64,000 bases of DNA, taken from positions 1 through 64,000 of the forward strand of contig MDYQ01000812.1 of assembly GCA_003024175.1 (NCBI GenBank). Reading direction: 5' to 3'. Every line of letters begins with the position of its first letter. Position 1 is the first letter of the stretch. Below the pieces are notes generated by a model. It did not search any database. It was not told the origin of the DNA and worked only from the letters and a program-made list of their open reading frames with translations. Source of the DNA: Planoprotostelium fungivorum. Lineage: Eukaryota > Evosea > Variosea > Cavosteliida > Cavosteliaceae. A program made the translations under genes and the position numbers. Shown here piece after piece: positions 22,938-34,761 of this stretch.

Positions 22938-25388
22938 ATGCGATTCCGAAGATTTCCCGCCAAAAATCGGAGGTCTTCAAGTTCAAACCATAAGAGAGAC
23001 ACCAACGATAACATGGACATGGACAGCGATGAGGATGATTTCATATTCACTGGTCCCGTCACGGTCAAAGAGATCGAGCGTAGGGAGAAGATGATGAAAA
23101 AGTTGAGGAAGGCGAGGAGGACCACCATCTTCCAGAGGATCGAGAGATACGAAGAAGAAGAGGATGAAGAACCATCGAAGGATAATGTAGAAGAGACAAT
23201 TACATCCGATGTGGTATCAGAAGAGCCATTGCCGCCGATTGACCTTCCATTAGAGAACATCACTATCTCTGAGGGCTCGATGGATTACGAAGACAATTCA
23301 GGTGCGATCCAAAATGAGGTGAGAGTAACGGTCTGATAATCGACGAGATGCTGATACACCTAAGGTCGCAGATGACGTAGAAAGGTCTTCGAGCATGGAA
23401 GAGGAACCTCCAATCGAAACCGAATCAGAGATCTCCATCACCGACCCTGAATTTCAAAGCTCACCTCTGAACACCATCGTGCTGAGCGACATGAAAGGCG
23501 ACGACGCCCCAGTGCCATCCACCATGGACACCCCTAAAGAAGATGAAGAGACCGTCATCTGCGACCAGATGGCCTTGGAGCGAGACCAAATCGTTGACGA
23601 ACCATTTGAGAAGGCCACGGAGAACATGGCAGAGGAGAGCACCACAGAAGCAGACACCATCCTCGAGACCACCCCTGAGGAAACTACTGCAGAGACAGAA
23701 ACTATCTCAGAGACAGAAACCACCCCTGAGACAGAGATCATCCCTGAGACCACGGCGATCGCCGAGACAGAGCCCATCGTTATGACGGAGGTCATCGCTG
23801 AGATAGAGGCCATTGCCGAGATAGAGACCTTCGCTGAGACGGAGATCAACACCGAGACGGAGGCCATCATGGACGCAGGGAGCACTACTGAGACTCCTAT
23901 CATGGAACCTGAGACCGTTCAAGTGTCTGAGATCATGACACCTCAATCTCAGATGAGTTTAGAGTCTGAGACTGCCTCTCCTTCCATGAGCTGCTCGGAG
24001 TCGGAGACCATCCCTGAGACAGAGATCATCACCGAGGCAGAAATCACTCCTCAGACAGAGATCACTGAAACACAAGTCATCCCTGAGACAGAGATCATCA
24101 CCGAGACGGAAGTCATCGAGTCCGAGCTTAACCCGGATGACTCCTCCACCTTCACAACCGAGTTGATCCCAGAGCCTGATACCATCCTCCATACAGAGAC
24201 AGACATCATCTCCCACACTCACCTTCCCTCTCCAACCGAAGTCACTGCTGACATCAAGATGATCCCAGACACTGAGACAGACATCATCTCCCCCAACGAG
24301 ACCATCGTTGAGCCACAGATACTCTCAGAGTCAGTCGTTGTAGATGCTGAGATGGCCCCTGAGTCCGAGATCCTCATCGGGTGCAACACCGTCAACGACA
24401 CCGAGAGCCCCTCTTCAGACACGAACAACGCGGATACCTCTGACATCGAACCTTCTATTGCCTTGGAGGCGGTAGAGCAGACCCCCAATAGCATCGAGGC
24501 TCAACAGGAGACCCCCGCACCCACCCCGGAGGACCAAACGATTGAGACGACCCCCGTCGAGCCGATGTCAGTCATCCTACCCTCCGCAGCCGTCGAAATT
24601 TCATCGAAATCCATCGGTACACCGCAGGCGATGGATCGTGCGAAGAACACACAGAATCCACTCCGAATTTCACAGAGCGACTCCCCTGGCACCATCGTGT
24701 CCAAGGAAGTGAGCAGATTAGAACAAGTGTCCAAGATGGCAGCCAGGAAGAGTATGGATGAGGAAAATGAATTCGCAGCCATCGAACTACAACTGGCCAT
24801 GGAGATGGGACAGGTGAGTGAGACGGAGGAGTGTGCGACTGATCGTTGTAGATGGAAGATTACGACGATTTGAAGGGTAAGACGGTGGAGGAGCTGAGAG
24901 AAGAGGAAGCCCTGCTGAAGAGGTGGGCGTCTGAATCATGCGAATGCGATCTCACGGCTGCAGGTTGATCGAAGAGGAGGAGAGAAAGATGCTGCAAGAG
25001 ACGACCCAGCATGCGCAGATTCCAGACACCTCGCTCTCAATACCTACCAAGACAACCCTTCCATTCACCTCTGAGATTTCAGTGAAATCCACGAGAAATC
25101 TCCCGCCGAAGGAGTCTTCTCGGCTGCCCGTGGCCACTCGCTTCGTTTCAAAGACGAAGACGAGTGCCAACGATGAGAACCTTCAGAATGGCAGTGGTGA
25201 GTTCTACATCCACATCCCCATGCTACATGATTAATACCTCACTCGATTGTCTCTGACACACCTCAGTCGTTACCAGAGAGAGAGTGAAGAGCAAGACGAG
25301 ACCAGCACCCTTTGAGTTCAAAGCTGTGACAGTGAATCGACACAAGGAGACACCGGGGGGAATCTTCATACCCACCCGAATCGTGTAG
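22938..25388 (+). CDS. Large acidic low-complexity protein with ET-rich repeats, unrecognised
   Basis: The start MRFRRFPAKNRRSS is basic. An acidic region (MDMDSDEDDFIFTGP) and a charged helix (EIERREKMMKKLRKARR) follow. A long repeat region (about 23620-24330) is then built from units like 'ETETIPETEIITE', about 5-10 residues long, rich in E, T, I and P. The C-terminal part has two short helical blocks: 'EFAAIELQLAMEMGQ' spliced to MEDYDDLKGKTVEELREEE, and 'RLIEEEERKMLQ'. The protein ends RHKETPGGIFIPTRIV. Introns carry GTGAG donors, for example at about 23318. The repeats are degenerate and imperfect, as expected for a disordered, fast-evolving linker. No enzyme or binding domain is recognised. 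A nuclear or cytoskeletal scaffold role is possible but is only inference. Confidence 0.6.
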
Positions 25389-25646
25389 AATAGATCACAT
25401 GATTGAATGATGTATTAGATGTGTGTGTCAGCAACTGGCCGGTTGCCATTGCCATGCAGCATATGGAAGCACAGATGAAGCGATAGGCGTTGTATGTGTC
25501 TATATTTGGGAACTAATCTCGCGGGCCTTTAAGACATCGATTCTGCTATGGTAACGAGTTACCGAGTTGTGCCACGCTTTCTCTCGTGATTCGGAAAATT
25601 GTTACGACGCTGGAGTGAGGAGCGGGTCATCGCACAAATCCGAGAC

Positions 25647-27223
25647 ATGATCCAAAAGTCGCTCATCTTCCTCTGTTTGTTAGTGTGTGTCTTCAGTGAT
25701 ACCACCTTTGTCATCGTAGGAACGAACGATGTGGGAGGAGTCCTCGTCTACCGTCAGAATGGGGTGACTCCTTTGAAATGTCCTCTTGATTCATGTTGAA
25801 ACAGGTCAATCTGACCAAAGTTGGAGGTGGACCAGGCAATTATAACAGTGCTGTATCTCCCTACATCTCCGCAGGTGAGAGAGAATATCTGGATAAATGG
25901 TTTCAACTGACGGAAATAGGGGGAGACCTCTACATCTTTGATGTGTCGGAAGGCGAGAACACTCTTGGACTGTGGACTCTCGACAAGAATGGAAACATCA
26001 ATCGCTCTCTGTCTGTCGCTTCTGGTGGAGGTGAGATCTTCTTCGAAAATGGACTTTTGACCGTAACAGCCGATCCCTGTTTCGTCAGTGTGCATTCTTC
26101 AGGTAAATTTGTCTTTGTGGCCAACTATGATTCTGGACACTTTGCCTCCTTCTCTTTCTCTTCAGGGAATTTATCTCTCATCAATGCCATCAAGCCCGGC
26201 AATGGTAGGGATGCCAGTGTGAGATCATCAGCTTCTCATCATCATAATCTCATGATTGCGCAGACAGGACCCAACGCTCACATGCTGATCGAGGCACCCA
26301 ACGGGTTGATCGCAGGTGAGTGACGTGTCTCACCTACCATCTCATCCATCCAGGTGTGGACCTTGGCTCAGACAACGTCTTCTTTTTCAACCTGGGTCCC
26401 CACGGAGAGCTACAGTGAGAGAAACCGTATCTCCCTCACTGACATCCACACAGACTGAACAAGACGTACAACGCCACAGCCGGAAGTGGACCTCGTCACA
26501 TTGCCTTCCATCCCACTCTGAGTTTGTTCGCCGTCTCATCATCTCGAGCTCATCCTCTTACAGATATGGCTTATGTCGTCTGCGAAGAGGGAAACGTCGT
26601 CCTCTCTTTCAACTACAATGCGGCCAAGCCCACCACCATCCAAGTGAGATTTCGATGGGAGTGTGTTCTGAAAGGTGTCAGAGTATCAGTACATTGCCAC
26701 CTGGTTACGCGAACGTAACGTACGGGGGTGAGATCCGTATCAGCCCCAACTACAAGTGAGAAGCCGAAGAGATGTCGAAGAAAACTCATCTTCGCAGGTA
26801 TCTGTACGCTAGCAACCGTGGTGCAGACAGCATTGCCATCTTCTCCATTGATCAGAACACTGGAAATCTGGCTCTGCTCAGCATCGTTTCGTCTCAGGCC
26901 GCTTTCCCCCGTGGAATGAACCTTGACCCCACCGGAAGGTACTTGTACAGAGAGAGATTCCACTGAAAATCGACAGCCTTATGTACGTGGGTGGAGCATT
27001 GAACAATGTGACGAGCACCTTCCAAGTGAAAGACGATGGCTCCCTCGTTTATTTGAACAGCATCTACACACCCTTTCCCACCGACTATGCCTTTGTTACC
27101 ATCAGATCGGATGCATCCACCACGAAGAGCGATGTAGCTGTCCCCACTGTCTCTCACTCGGGTACCGCTCGATGTGGTCTCATCATGACCATGTGCCTCC
27201 TCTCCCTGTTCAACTTGCTATGA
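25647..27223 (+). CDS. Secreted lactonase-type seven-bladed beta-propeller (6-phosphogluconolactonase-like)
   Basis: MIQKSLIFLCLLVCVFS is a signal peptide. The body matches the YbhE/Lactonase family: 'VIVGTNDVGGVLVYRQN', 'LGLWTLDKNGNINRS', 'DPCFVSVHSSGKFVFVANY', 'NATAGSGPRHIAFHPT', 'AYVVCEEGNVVLSF' and 'YLYASNRGADSIAIFSID'. The motif 'NLDPTGRYLY' near the end is the typical blade signature (DPTGRYLY). The C-terminus (ARCGLIMTMCLLSLFNLL) is hydrophobic after a small-residue stretch, so the protein may be GPI-anchored or tail-anchored. Family members hydrolyse lactones such as 6-phosphogluconolactone or muconolactone. A secreted form probably acts on an external substrate, which is unknown. About eight introns of 30-60 nt interrupt the gene. 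Confidence 0.85.
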
Positions 27224-27270
27224 ACACCTCTGGATGAATAAAAACACCGCCGGTTCTATTTTATTCTCAA

Positions 27271-29709
27271 TCAAAGGAATCGGAGGATCATCTCGTATCC
27301 CACGTCGCTCGGTTGGCGATGGGGCTGTGCTCTCGGCTCACGTCTCGACTGACGTCCCTGCTCACATCCCGGCTCACGTTCCTGCTGTTGCTCATCGATC
27401 CGCTCGATGATCTCAAGGTGATGGTGGACTCTCTGCTGCTCGCCTTGTAGATCATGTCCCTCGCCTTCTTTCCACTCTCTGCTGTCGTCAGCTGGCGTTT
27501 CATGGGAATGAAACGCACTGGTGACATCATCTGCGATGGCCTCCGCGATGACACCTTTGCACATGGCCTTCAATTGTTTCATGTGGTGGGATGTGATCTT
27601 GTTCACCAACTGTCGCCCTTCAGTCCATCTACAACGATGTAGATCTCACCCAGGCTGGGGTGTCTTGTGGGTCCAAGTGTAACACGAGACGTAAGTTGAC
27701 GTAATCTCCTTCGTTTTCTGGTGTGTTGATGGTGAATCCTCCCACTTACGTATCTTCAGTGAATTTTCCTCGAATCCTCCTCACCCAAGACCTTGCAGGA
27801 CACGTGACCTGGTCTCAATTGTTTGGTCCTATCCCTCCACACACACAGAGTGGAATGATTGTCTTGACGCGACCAAAGTGTGGCTGACATGTGTCTCTGG
27901 TTGAACGGAAATGGCATACGTAAGACGGATTCCACCCTTCTACAACCCTCCGCCACGACATCGTTGGCGATCAGCTGAGAGAGATTGGCTTGTTGTAGAT
28001 GATGGTACCATCACCTCGATGGATTCGTTGTACGATGAATTCCAAAAATGGCGGAGGAAAAATTGAGAAGCACGCTCCAACGTTGTCTTCAGCTTTGTCA
28101 CATATTTGAAGCTGACGATACCTTCCTCCTGAGAAAGAATAAATGTCATTTCAAATGATTTAAATGATGATTTCACCTCTCCCTTGAGGGTGTAGCTCGT
28201 CGAGCCATCAGAGTGTTTACGTATGGGCTTCCACCTCTGAGTGTTCATCTTGTTCGTAAATTCCAAAGATAGATCGTCAGGCTGCAACGACATCAATCTG
28301 AGGCTGTACATCTCATCTCCCATCACCAATACAAATGGGTCCACCGCTCTGTCAGCCTCCTGCTGTCTGATGTGCTGGATGTCTAATAATAGAGCCGCTA
28401 ACCTCGTACACGTCACGAAAATCCGATGAAATTTCGAATACCTTTCGGAGGATAAGGTGATGCTCTTGGGATCGTGAGGTGGCCTGGCAGCCTCCACGAT
28501 GCGTTCCATCTCTTCTAAGCTGTCCGGCTCAATCAATTGGGACATCCACTTCCTCGTGTCGAGATACTTCTTTTCCAAAAATTGTCTGATCTTCTCATCG
28601 CTGATCTCGCTCGTGTGAGTCAATTTGGACAGCAACTCTGTCATCTACAGACGTTTAGAGGATGAACGTTCGAGCTACCTCTACCTCCTTCATCTTCTCT
28701 GAACTCTGGGGTGACAGTGCATCTGATGAGATTCAGCATGGTGTGGATGGATGAGGGAAGAGATCACCGAATACGATGTTGTACTCCTCTACGTTACGCA
28801 TGACGGCACTGAGATAGAGTTCAAAGAAGATGCTGATGCAATATTCTAGACCATCTGTCCCCGTCTTCTCAACCCTCTTCATCATACTGGCCAACATGTG
28901 TCGCAGGAAACTGTCTCTCAATTAACAAGGAGGAGAATAAGAGACATCACAGTGGGAAGTCTAATGCTGATTCCAGGAGAGAATCAAAGAAGACGTTCAG
29001 GAGAGAAGTCGTTTCTATCCCTGGAGTGACCTGAAAGAGATCGGCTCGGATCATATGAGATAAGGAGAGGAATACCTGCACTGCCTCCACCATGGGAGTT
29101 AAAAGTAATTTGGCATAGCGTCCACCCAGTGTGCTGAAGCACATCCCAGTGAGGATGTTCGATGCCAAACTCTTATCTTTGACATCTTGCAGGTATCAGA
29201 CACATGATGCAAGTCTAATGTGAATCCACCTTTGACGTTGATTCTATCTGTGGCATAGTTGACCAGGATCTTTTCACTTCGACTGGCGAATAAACTTAAA
29301 AGACAACTCGATAGCTCGATGATCTGACCCTCTGAGAGTCTTCCGTTGCTCAATTCATCGAGGAAACTAAAATTCCCCTCCAGCATATCCTTATCAGTCT
29401 CAGATGATGCATCCGAATCACGAACGCCTCACGTTACAAACTTGATCCGCGTTGAATCGTCCAACATAGACCCTGAACGAAGAGGGTGTCCTCTGGAGGG
29501 TAGGCATGATGAACTGGGGCAGAAAATATGTCAATGAACAGATTTGCTCGGCCCTGTTCAGGTCGATCTGTCACACATTCCTTCAGTGTTGTTGTCTCTT
29601 CCGTGGAATCTTCCACGCCTTCGTATTCTCTAACGGTCACATAGAGAGAGAATCCGATAGGAAAGAGAGTTCACTCAGCGACCTGACACACGAGAGTCGC
29701 ATGCATCAT
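27271..29709 (-). CDS. RasGAP-like protein with probable C-terminal START domain
   Basis: Minus-strand exons spell a RasGAP-type helical domain: 'QIIELSSCLLSLFASRSEK', 'KDKSLASNILTGM', 'GGRYAKLLLTPMVEAV', 'SFLRHMLASMMKRVEKTG' and 'LEYCISIFFELYLSAVM'. The usual arginine-finger position (FRxNSLATK) reads VKDKSLASN, so GAP catalysis is doubtful. Downstream, 'QPDDLSLEFTNKMNTQRW', 'SFKYVTKLKTTLERA', 'RVESVLRMPFPFNQRHM', 'HSTLCVWRDRTKQLRPGH' and 'NEGDYVNLRLVLHLDPQD' look like a START lipid-binding domain; that part is inference. The N-terminus near 29640 ('YVTVREYEGVED') could be a C2-type segment, so the start at 29709 is tentative. The last exon frame near 27640 does not join cleanly, so the C-terminus (stop near 27271) is uncertain. 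Confidence 0.6.
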
Positions 29710-29812
29710 AGACGATCGGCCAGCTCTCCGTACATATTCTCTTCTTTATTTGTAATTAAATCGTTCGCGGTTCTCGTTGGGTAGACAAAACTTTTGTGAG
29801 AGCTTGAGCTCT

Positions 29813-32800
29813 TCATGCCTCGGTCGGGGGAGTCTCTGAGCTCCCGTTGACCACCAAGTCCTCTAAAAATTGCCAGACTTCTCTCATGTGAGGTCGGTGA
29901 TGGAATGACATGTGCCAGCACTGTGATGCGATCTCTTCGATCTCCTGATTGGATTCAGTCTCATCTCTTCAACGGGAGGATGTCCTCACCTTCGGCCACG
30001 CGCTGAGAAGAGGGGGGCTGCCACCTCTCACGACACACAGGGTCACTTGGTCGTCCGTCATGTCTTGATACGGTAGGGCCCCGTTTTCCACTGTGAGAAT
30101 GAGTGGAGGTGATGGAGATGATGACTCACTGATCTCCCACATGAACACACCGAACGACCACACGTCGGAGGTGTAGTGGAGAGATATAGGCTCGTTGGGT
30201 GTTGTAGATTGTGGATCGATCTCCATGATTCCACGGAGGACCTCTGGTGCCTGTGATGATGTGAGACAGATCACGAGGCGTTGTAGATTCACCGTAGATC
30301 TCACTGGAAACTTCTTCTGTGGAACGTGTGTTCCTTCCTTCATTTCGGTAGCAGAGCTGACGTCTGATATCTGTGAAATAAGATTAAAATCTTTCCTTTC
30401 GATTCATTCTTCGTCCCACCTTGACCAGATAGGAACGGTTTTGGAATTGAACGGAGAGACACTTTGAAGATAACTCTCCGTGGACGATTCCACTGTCGTG
30501 AAGATATTGACAAGCCGAGGCCACATCTCTCATCCTATCTCATCATCAGTTCACGTCTACATCGTTGTAGAGAGGAAGGAGAGATCACATGGTGAGACGC
30601 AGGGGATGGTTCGATGGGATCTGTAGAGATCTGAGGAAGGGCAGGATGGGTCCGGGGGTCATGAATTCCACTACGATGTGATATCTCATCGAGACGTCTC
30701 TCCACACGCCCATCATCTGGATGACATTGGGATGTTTCAATCGGGTCAAGACGTTCATCTGTGATCATCAGACGACACGATGATCATCATGATCATCATC
30801 ACCTCTCTCAAAAACTGTCGGGTGCCGCTCATGTTCGACAGCTCCCTCGTGACGACCGGTCTTCCCTCGTACAGCGCGTTGTAGATGGACCCGTAATTTC
30901 CCACCCCACACTGATCTCTCAAAACGACCTCTTTGGACAGCACGTGTCGGTCTGAAACTTCAATCTCTTGTCTCAATGTCTCAAAGTCTGTCATCTCCAC
31001 GTCATCCTTGTGCTTCTTCCTGTACCTATGACATCTCGTGAGACATCGTACCTCCTTCCCTCTCACCTGGAACGTAACATGGCGGCGAGGGAGATGATGA
31101 GAATGAGAGAGATGACAACTCCCCCAGCTATGGCAGCCAGGGTGACGAAGGAGATGGACTGCCGCTGAGACGTCGGGTCTTCTGACGTCGGAGGTGTCAG
31201 AGAGACAGCACCCACGGTGAAATTGGTCAGGTGATTGCAGGTGCACGTGACGATGCCTGAGGGTGTGAGAAAAGATGGGAAAATGGGGTCACCTGAGCCG
31301 TTGTAGAAGGTGTTGCAGTCACGCGACGACCACGAGTCGTTCACTTCGTCCCACCACAGGCAGGAATATTCTATGAAATTTCGGTACAGTCTCTAGGTTC
31401 GACTTCACCTTCTGTCACTTTGATGTCACCATCGATCTTGACGACAATGGAGATGGGAGAGGACGTGTTTGTCACTGAAATTTCTCTCTTCGTAGATTGT
31501 TCCAAGAACTGAAGTCCCACCATCTTCGACATGTACCTGCACCCTTCAGCTCATGGCTCGTTGTAGATGAACTCACCTGGTGTTATTGGGAGGGGCGATA
31601 TTATGGAAGTCGATCTGGTTGAATACGACGGTGGCTGAACCGTTCTGAATGATGTTGGCCACCACATCCTGTGGCACACTGAAGGTGGACCCAGAGTGAA
31701 ATTTTCCATAGGCCGTCTTGGCTTCCACGATCTTCTGGACGAAGAGGGAGTACAGGGGGGAGGACAGGTGTACAGCGGTTCCCGCCGGATCTTCCATCTT
31801 CTCGGCGAGGGTGTTCAACAGGGTGAACGGTGTCTTCTGCGTGGAGTTGTACGAGTGATCGATCTCATTCAAGATGAGCTGACCCATGATGGGAGTCAAC
31901 GTCTACAGACATCAGGTGAGAGACTGAAGGTGACGTACCTGATTGGTGCTCAAGAGAGTGAGATTGCACAGGCTCTGTATGCTCCTGGACAAAGCAGTGG
32001 CGATGGCAGAGAGGTTGTTGCAGTAGCGAAGTGCGTCAGACCTCTCGGATATACTGTCCACGATGAGAGTGAAGGTCTCGTTGGCTATGCTCTTGTTCTG
32101 CGATGCATCGTTGAGAGATGCCTGTGAGAGTCAGTCTCATCGGGGGTATGGATAGAGTGGAGTTGGACTCACGATCATGCCCATGAGAACGCCGTCCACG
32201 TTGGAGTTGGAACCTGTGATGATGGGTGATGCGTGGAGTATCTTTTGAGCTCACCGTAGTCATCTTGAGTCGTAGTCGTCGGGGTGTCGGTCGATGAGGT
32301 ACTCTCACTACTCGCCTCCGTTGTGGAGCTGGAAGATGAACTTGTAGAACTCGTGGATGTGGTTGAAGATGTAGAAGTAGTGGAAGATGTGTGAGTCGAA
32401 GGAAATGTGGTTTGGGTGGGTGATATGGTCGACGATTTCGGGATCGTTGAGGAAGTCATTAAAGTGGTGCTTTTGGAGGTCGAGGATGTGGATGAAGACG
32501 ATGTAGTTGTCGAAGATGGGGCCTTTGTGGATGAGGTGGTTGAGGTCGTGACCGGTTTGGGGGGTCCTGGAGGTCCTAGAGGGCCACCAGGTCCAGTCGG
32601 CTGAGCGCCGGCCGTTGTATCATATGCAGTGGCTGTGTAAATGTAGTACCACTGACCCCAGACAATCTCTTTGGTGACAGTCTTCGTGGGGTAAGTTTGT
32701 GTAGGTGCTGGAGGTGCTCTCTTCGTGTTCAACCGATCATTCTCGGGCTCGGGCTCGGTGGTTGTTCTTTCCAACTCTCTTCCAATTTCATTTATGATGG

Positions 32801-32923
32801 GGTCTGTAGTCGATTAGGAGACATCCCCGACAAGATGTACGACTTACTCGGTCGAACAGTCGCATTATCATCTAAAGCCCATGCGAAGGATATAAAGTAC
32901 AACAGCAATAGAACCGGCTTCAT
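29813..32923 (-). CDS. Receptor with mucin-like stalk, GAIN/GPS domain, one TM segment and degenerate tyrosine-kinase-like domain
   Basis: MKPVLLLLYFISFAWALD at 32923 is a signal peptide. A Pro/Gly patch and a Ser/Thr-rich mucin stalk follow (about 32280-32560), then a GAIN-like region ('ILNEIDHSYNSTQKTPF'). A canonical GPS motif follows: CLWWDEVNDSWSSRDC, an intron, then VTCTCNHLTNFTV with the HLT cleavage triad. A single TM segment (ISFVTLAAIAGGVVISLILI) leads to a kinase fold. Its glycine loop is intact (GVGNYGSIYNA), but the beta-3 Lys is Arg (VVTREL) and HRD reads HGE (GIVHGELSSKC). The catalytic-loop Asn is Cys and DFG reads DVS (KISDVSSAT). The activation segment (FPVRST|APEVLRG) and 'SDVWSFGVFMWEI' are tyrosine-kinase-like. 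It is probably a pseudokinase receptor with a cleavable ectodomain. The stop is at 29813-29815. Confidence 0.85.
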
Positions 32924-33542
32924 TAGTTCTATTGCTGCAAAAGTAACATGATCTAGATGTTGAGTCAGGTAATGTCCTTCACCGATGAAAGAAATTCAAC
33001 TCTTTCGAATCAAAAGATATAAACCGAGAGGCCGTGGACTCACATGGATGATTGCCGTTTGAATGAATGATGCGCACCTTACCATAACATATTTCCAGGT
33101 TTGGACCAAGTTAAAATTTCTGCCGAAGCCTGTCAGGTAATCCCTTCCGGTCCTCTATCGCCACAAAGGACCTCCGGTTAACAGAAAACTCCACTGTTGA
33201 GAGACGATTGCCACAAAACACGGTCCATTTCACCTCAAAAATAGAGTTGGTAGACACAAACACCCCATCCAGGCTCAATCCCCCACAGATAGAGACCAGG
33301 AGAGACATCTGAGCTTCGGTCGTATTACCTCAAGTCGTAGGGAAGAGAATATATGGATCCAGAGCAATTGCGGTGGTATTCTTATTACTCACTCACAATG
33401 CCACAGAAAAGGGGTGAATCTACAAGGCACGAGAGGATGAAGAATAATATCTAAAATTGGGCTCTTTTTTTGTTTTTTTCAAGCTGAAATCTTAACGGTT
33501 AAAGTTACCCGCCGAGGCATGCGGGGAGACGTTGTCTAGTTG
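32924..33542. other. Divergent intergenic region between pseudokinase receptor and EFCAB9-like gene
   Basis: No recognised coding exon. A minus-strand frame at 33111-33308 has no domain and unbiased codons. A T-rich run (about 33460-33480) precedes the plus-strand gene. Both promoters should lie here. Confidence 0.5.
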
Positions 33543-34560
33543 ATGAGGTTGAACTTGAGCTTTTTCGAAGAACTACTGTCTGGATCATCTCAACACACTC
33601 CGAAAACCGAACAACCTTCGACGCCACCCTTTGGGCGGAAGTATAAGCTGTCCGTCGCTGTATCACCGAAACAAAGCAGGAACCACAAGATGAGCCCACC
33701 ACCGAGAAGAGTGAGACACTGAGATGAGATGCCAACCTGAAATCAGCTAGACTCCTTCCACGCTAAGAATCTTCGAATCACTTTATTCAGAATTGGGTTA
33801 CAAGAATGTGAAGAGGTGGTACCTGTCCCACTCAAATCGAAGTGGGCTGATGGAAGATCAATTTCTCTTCTTTCTTCGCAATCTCACAGACTTTCACGAC
33901 TATCATATACTGGAAATCTTCGATCTATTAGGTGTTGTGACCGACATGTGTGATGTGAAATCACTGAAGCTTCACAGACACGAAAGACACAGGGACAGTC
34001 TGCTTTCCCAATTTTTTCATCCTCGTATCGCTATTAGCCGGTTTAGAATCAGGCAAGAGCCTACATGTTCTGTGAGTACCCAGCAAGGAACACCATCTTT
34101 ACCATCGTCAGACACCGACACGGTAAGAAATTGTTTCGCATCTTAGCTCGACCGAAGGGAGGGGAGACACCTGCCACGGTGGACTTCCGAACCTTTGCCT
34201 CTCTGTACAGCGTCTTGGGCATCACCGAAGACGACATTCTAAACTCTTGTCGGTCTCTAGACTTGACATCAGAATCGACCATGGATTTCGATGTGAGAGG
34301 TCGTGGCAGCATCACCGTATTCACACCATCAGGACTTCACGTTGAATTCTTTCCTGCTGATGGAGATGCTGGATGACCTGACGGAGAGGGATAGATTCGA
34401 CATAGACATCCGAAAGATGGAGGTTCCAGCGTGGGTGATGGTGGACGATGAACCGAAGCTGCCTCCACCCGAGATGGATGTGAGGGTGCCGATCGTGAGG
34501 ACGGTGCCTGTACCTTTACCACCGAGGAACGTGGAGGAGGAGGGATGTAGTATATCGTAG
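33543..34560 (+). CDS. EFCAB9-like EF-hand protein
   Basis: Hand-spliced exons read MRLNLSFFEELLSG, then a Pro/Ser-rich linker. 'RIFESLYSELGYKNV', 'LEIFDLLDTKDTGTVCFPNF' and 'LHRHGKKLFRILARPKG' follow. Next come 'SLYSVLGITEDDILNSC' and 'LDLTSESTMDFDDFTLNSF'. The layout of one recognisable EF-hand loop (DTKDTGTVCF), the RH-x-x-x-LF helix and a second degenerate hand is that of EFCAB9-type proteins. In animals these are cytosolic Ca2+ sensors of the CatSper channel in the sperm flagellum. Four introns of about 35-45 nt fit the frames, including one inside FDL|LDTKD and one before DFTLNSF. The Pro-rich C-terminus ends EEEGCSIS at TAG 34558-34560. The homology is by motif order, not identity. It overlaps no neighbour and is convergent with the caleosin gene. 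Confidence 0.6.
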
Positions 34561-34761
34561 AGGAGAAGAGAAGGGAGGAATTTCATCGAGTCAAAGAGGG
34601 ACACCCATCGTCGATCATCTGTTCGATCGCGACCGTGGGTTGAGGCGTCTATAAAGGATGCATCTCTCGCACCTCTTCTCACGCATCACTCATCTCACGA
34701 CGATAATCGACATCACCATCATCTCATTTCATCATCAACGAATCAATCTTTCGTTCATTTA

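Noticed and set aside
23454-23903. Minus-strand frame (VSV/SVSA repeats) opposite the acidic ET-repeat protein
   Set aside because: Produced by the repeat structure; it has no start context or splice support.
32407-32604. Val/Glu/Asp-rich plus-strand frame
   Set aside because: Antisense of the Ser/Thr mucin stalk of the receptor.
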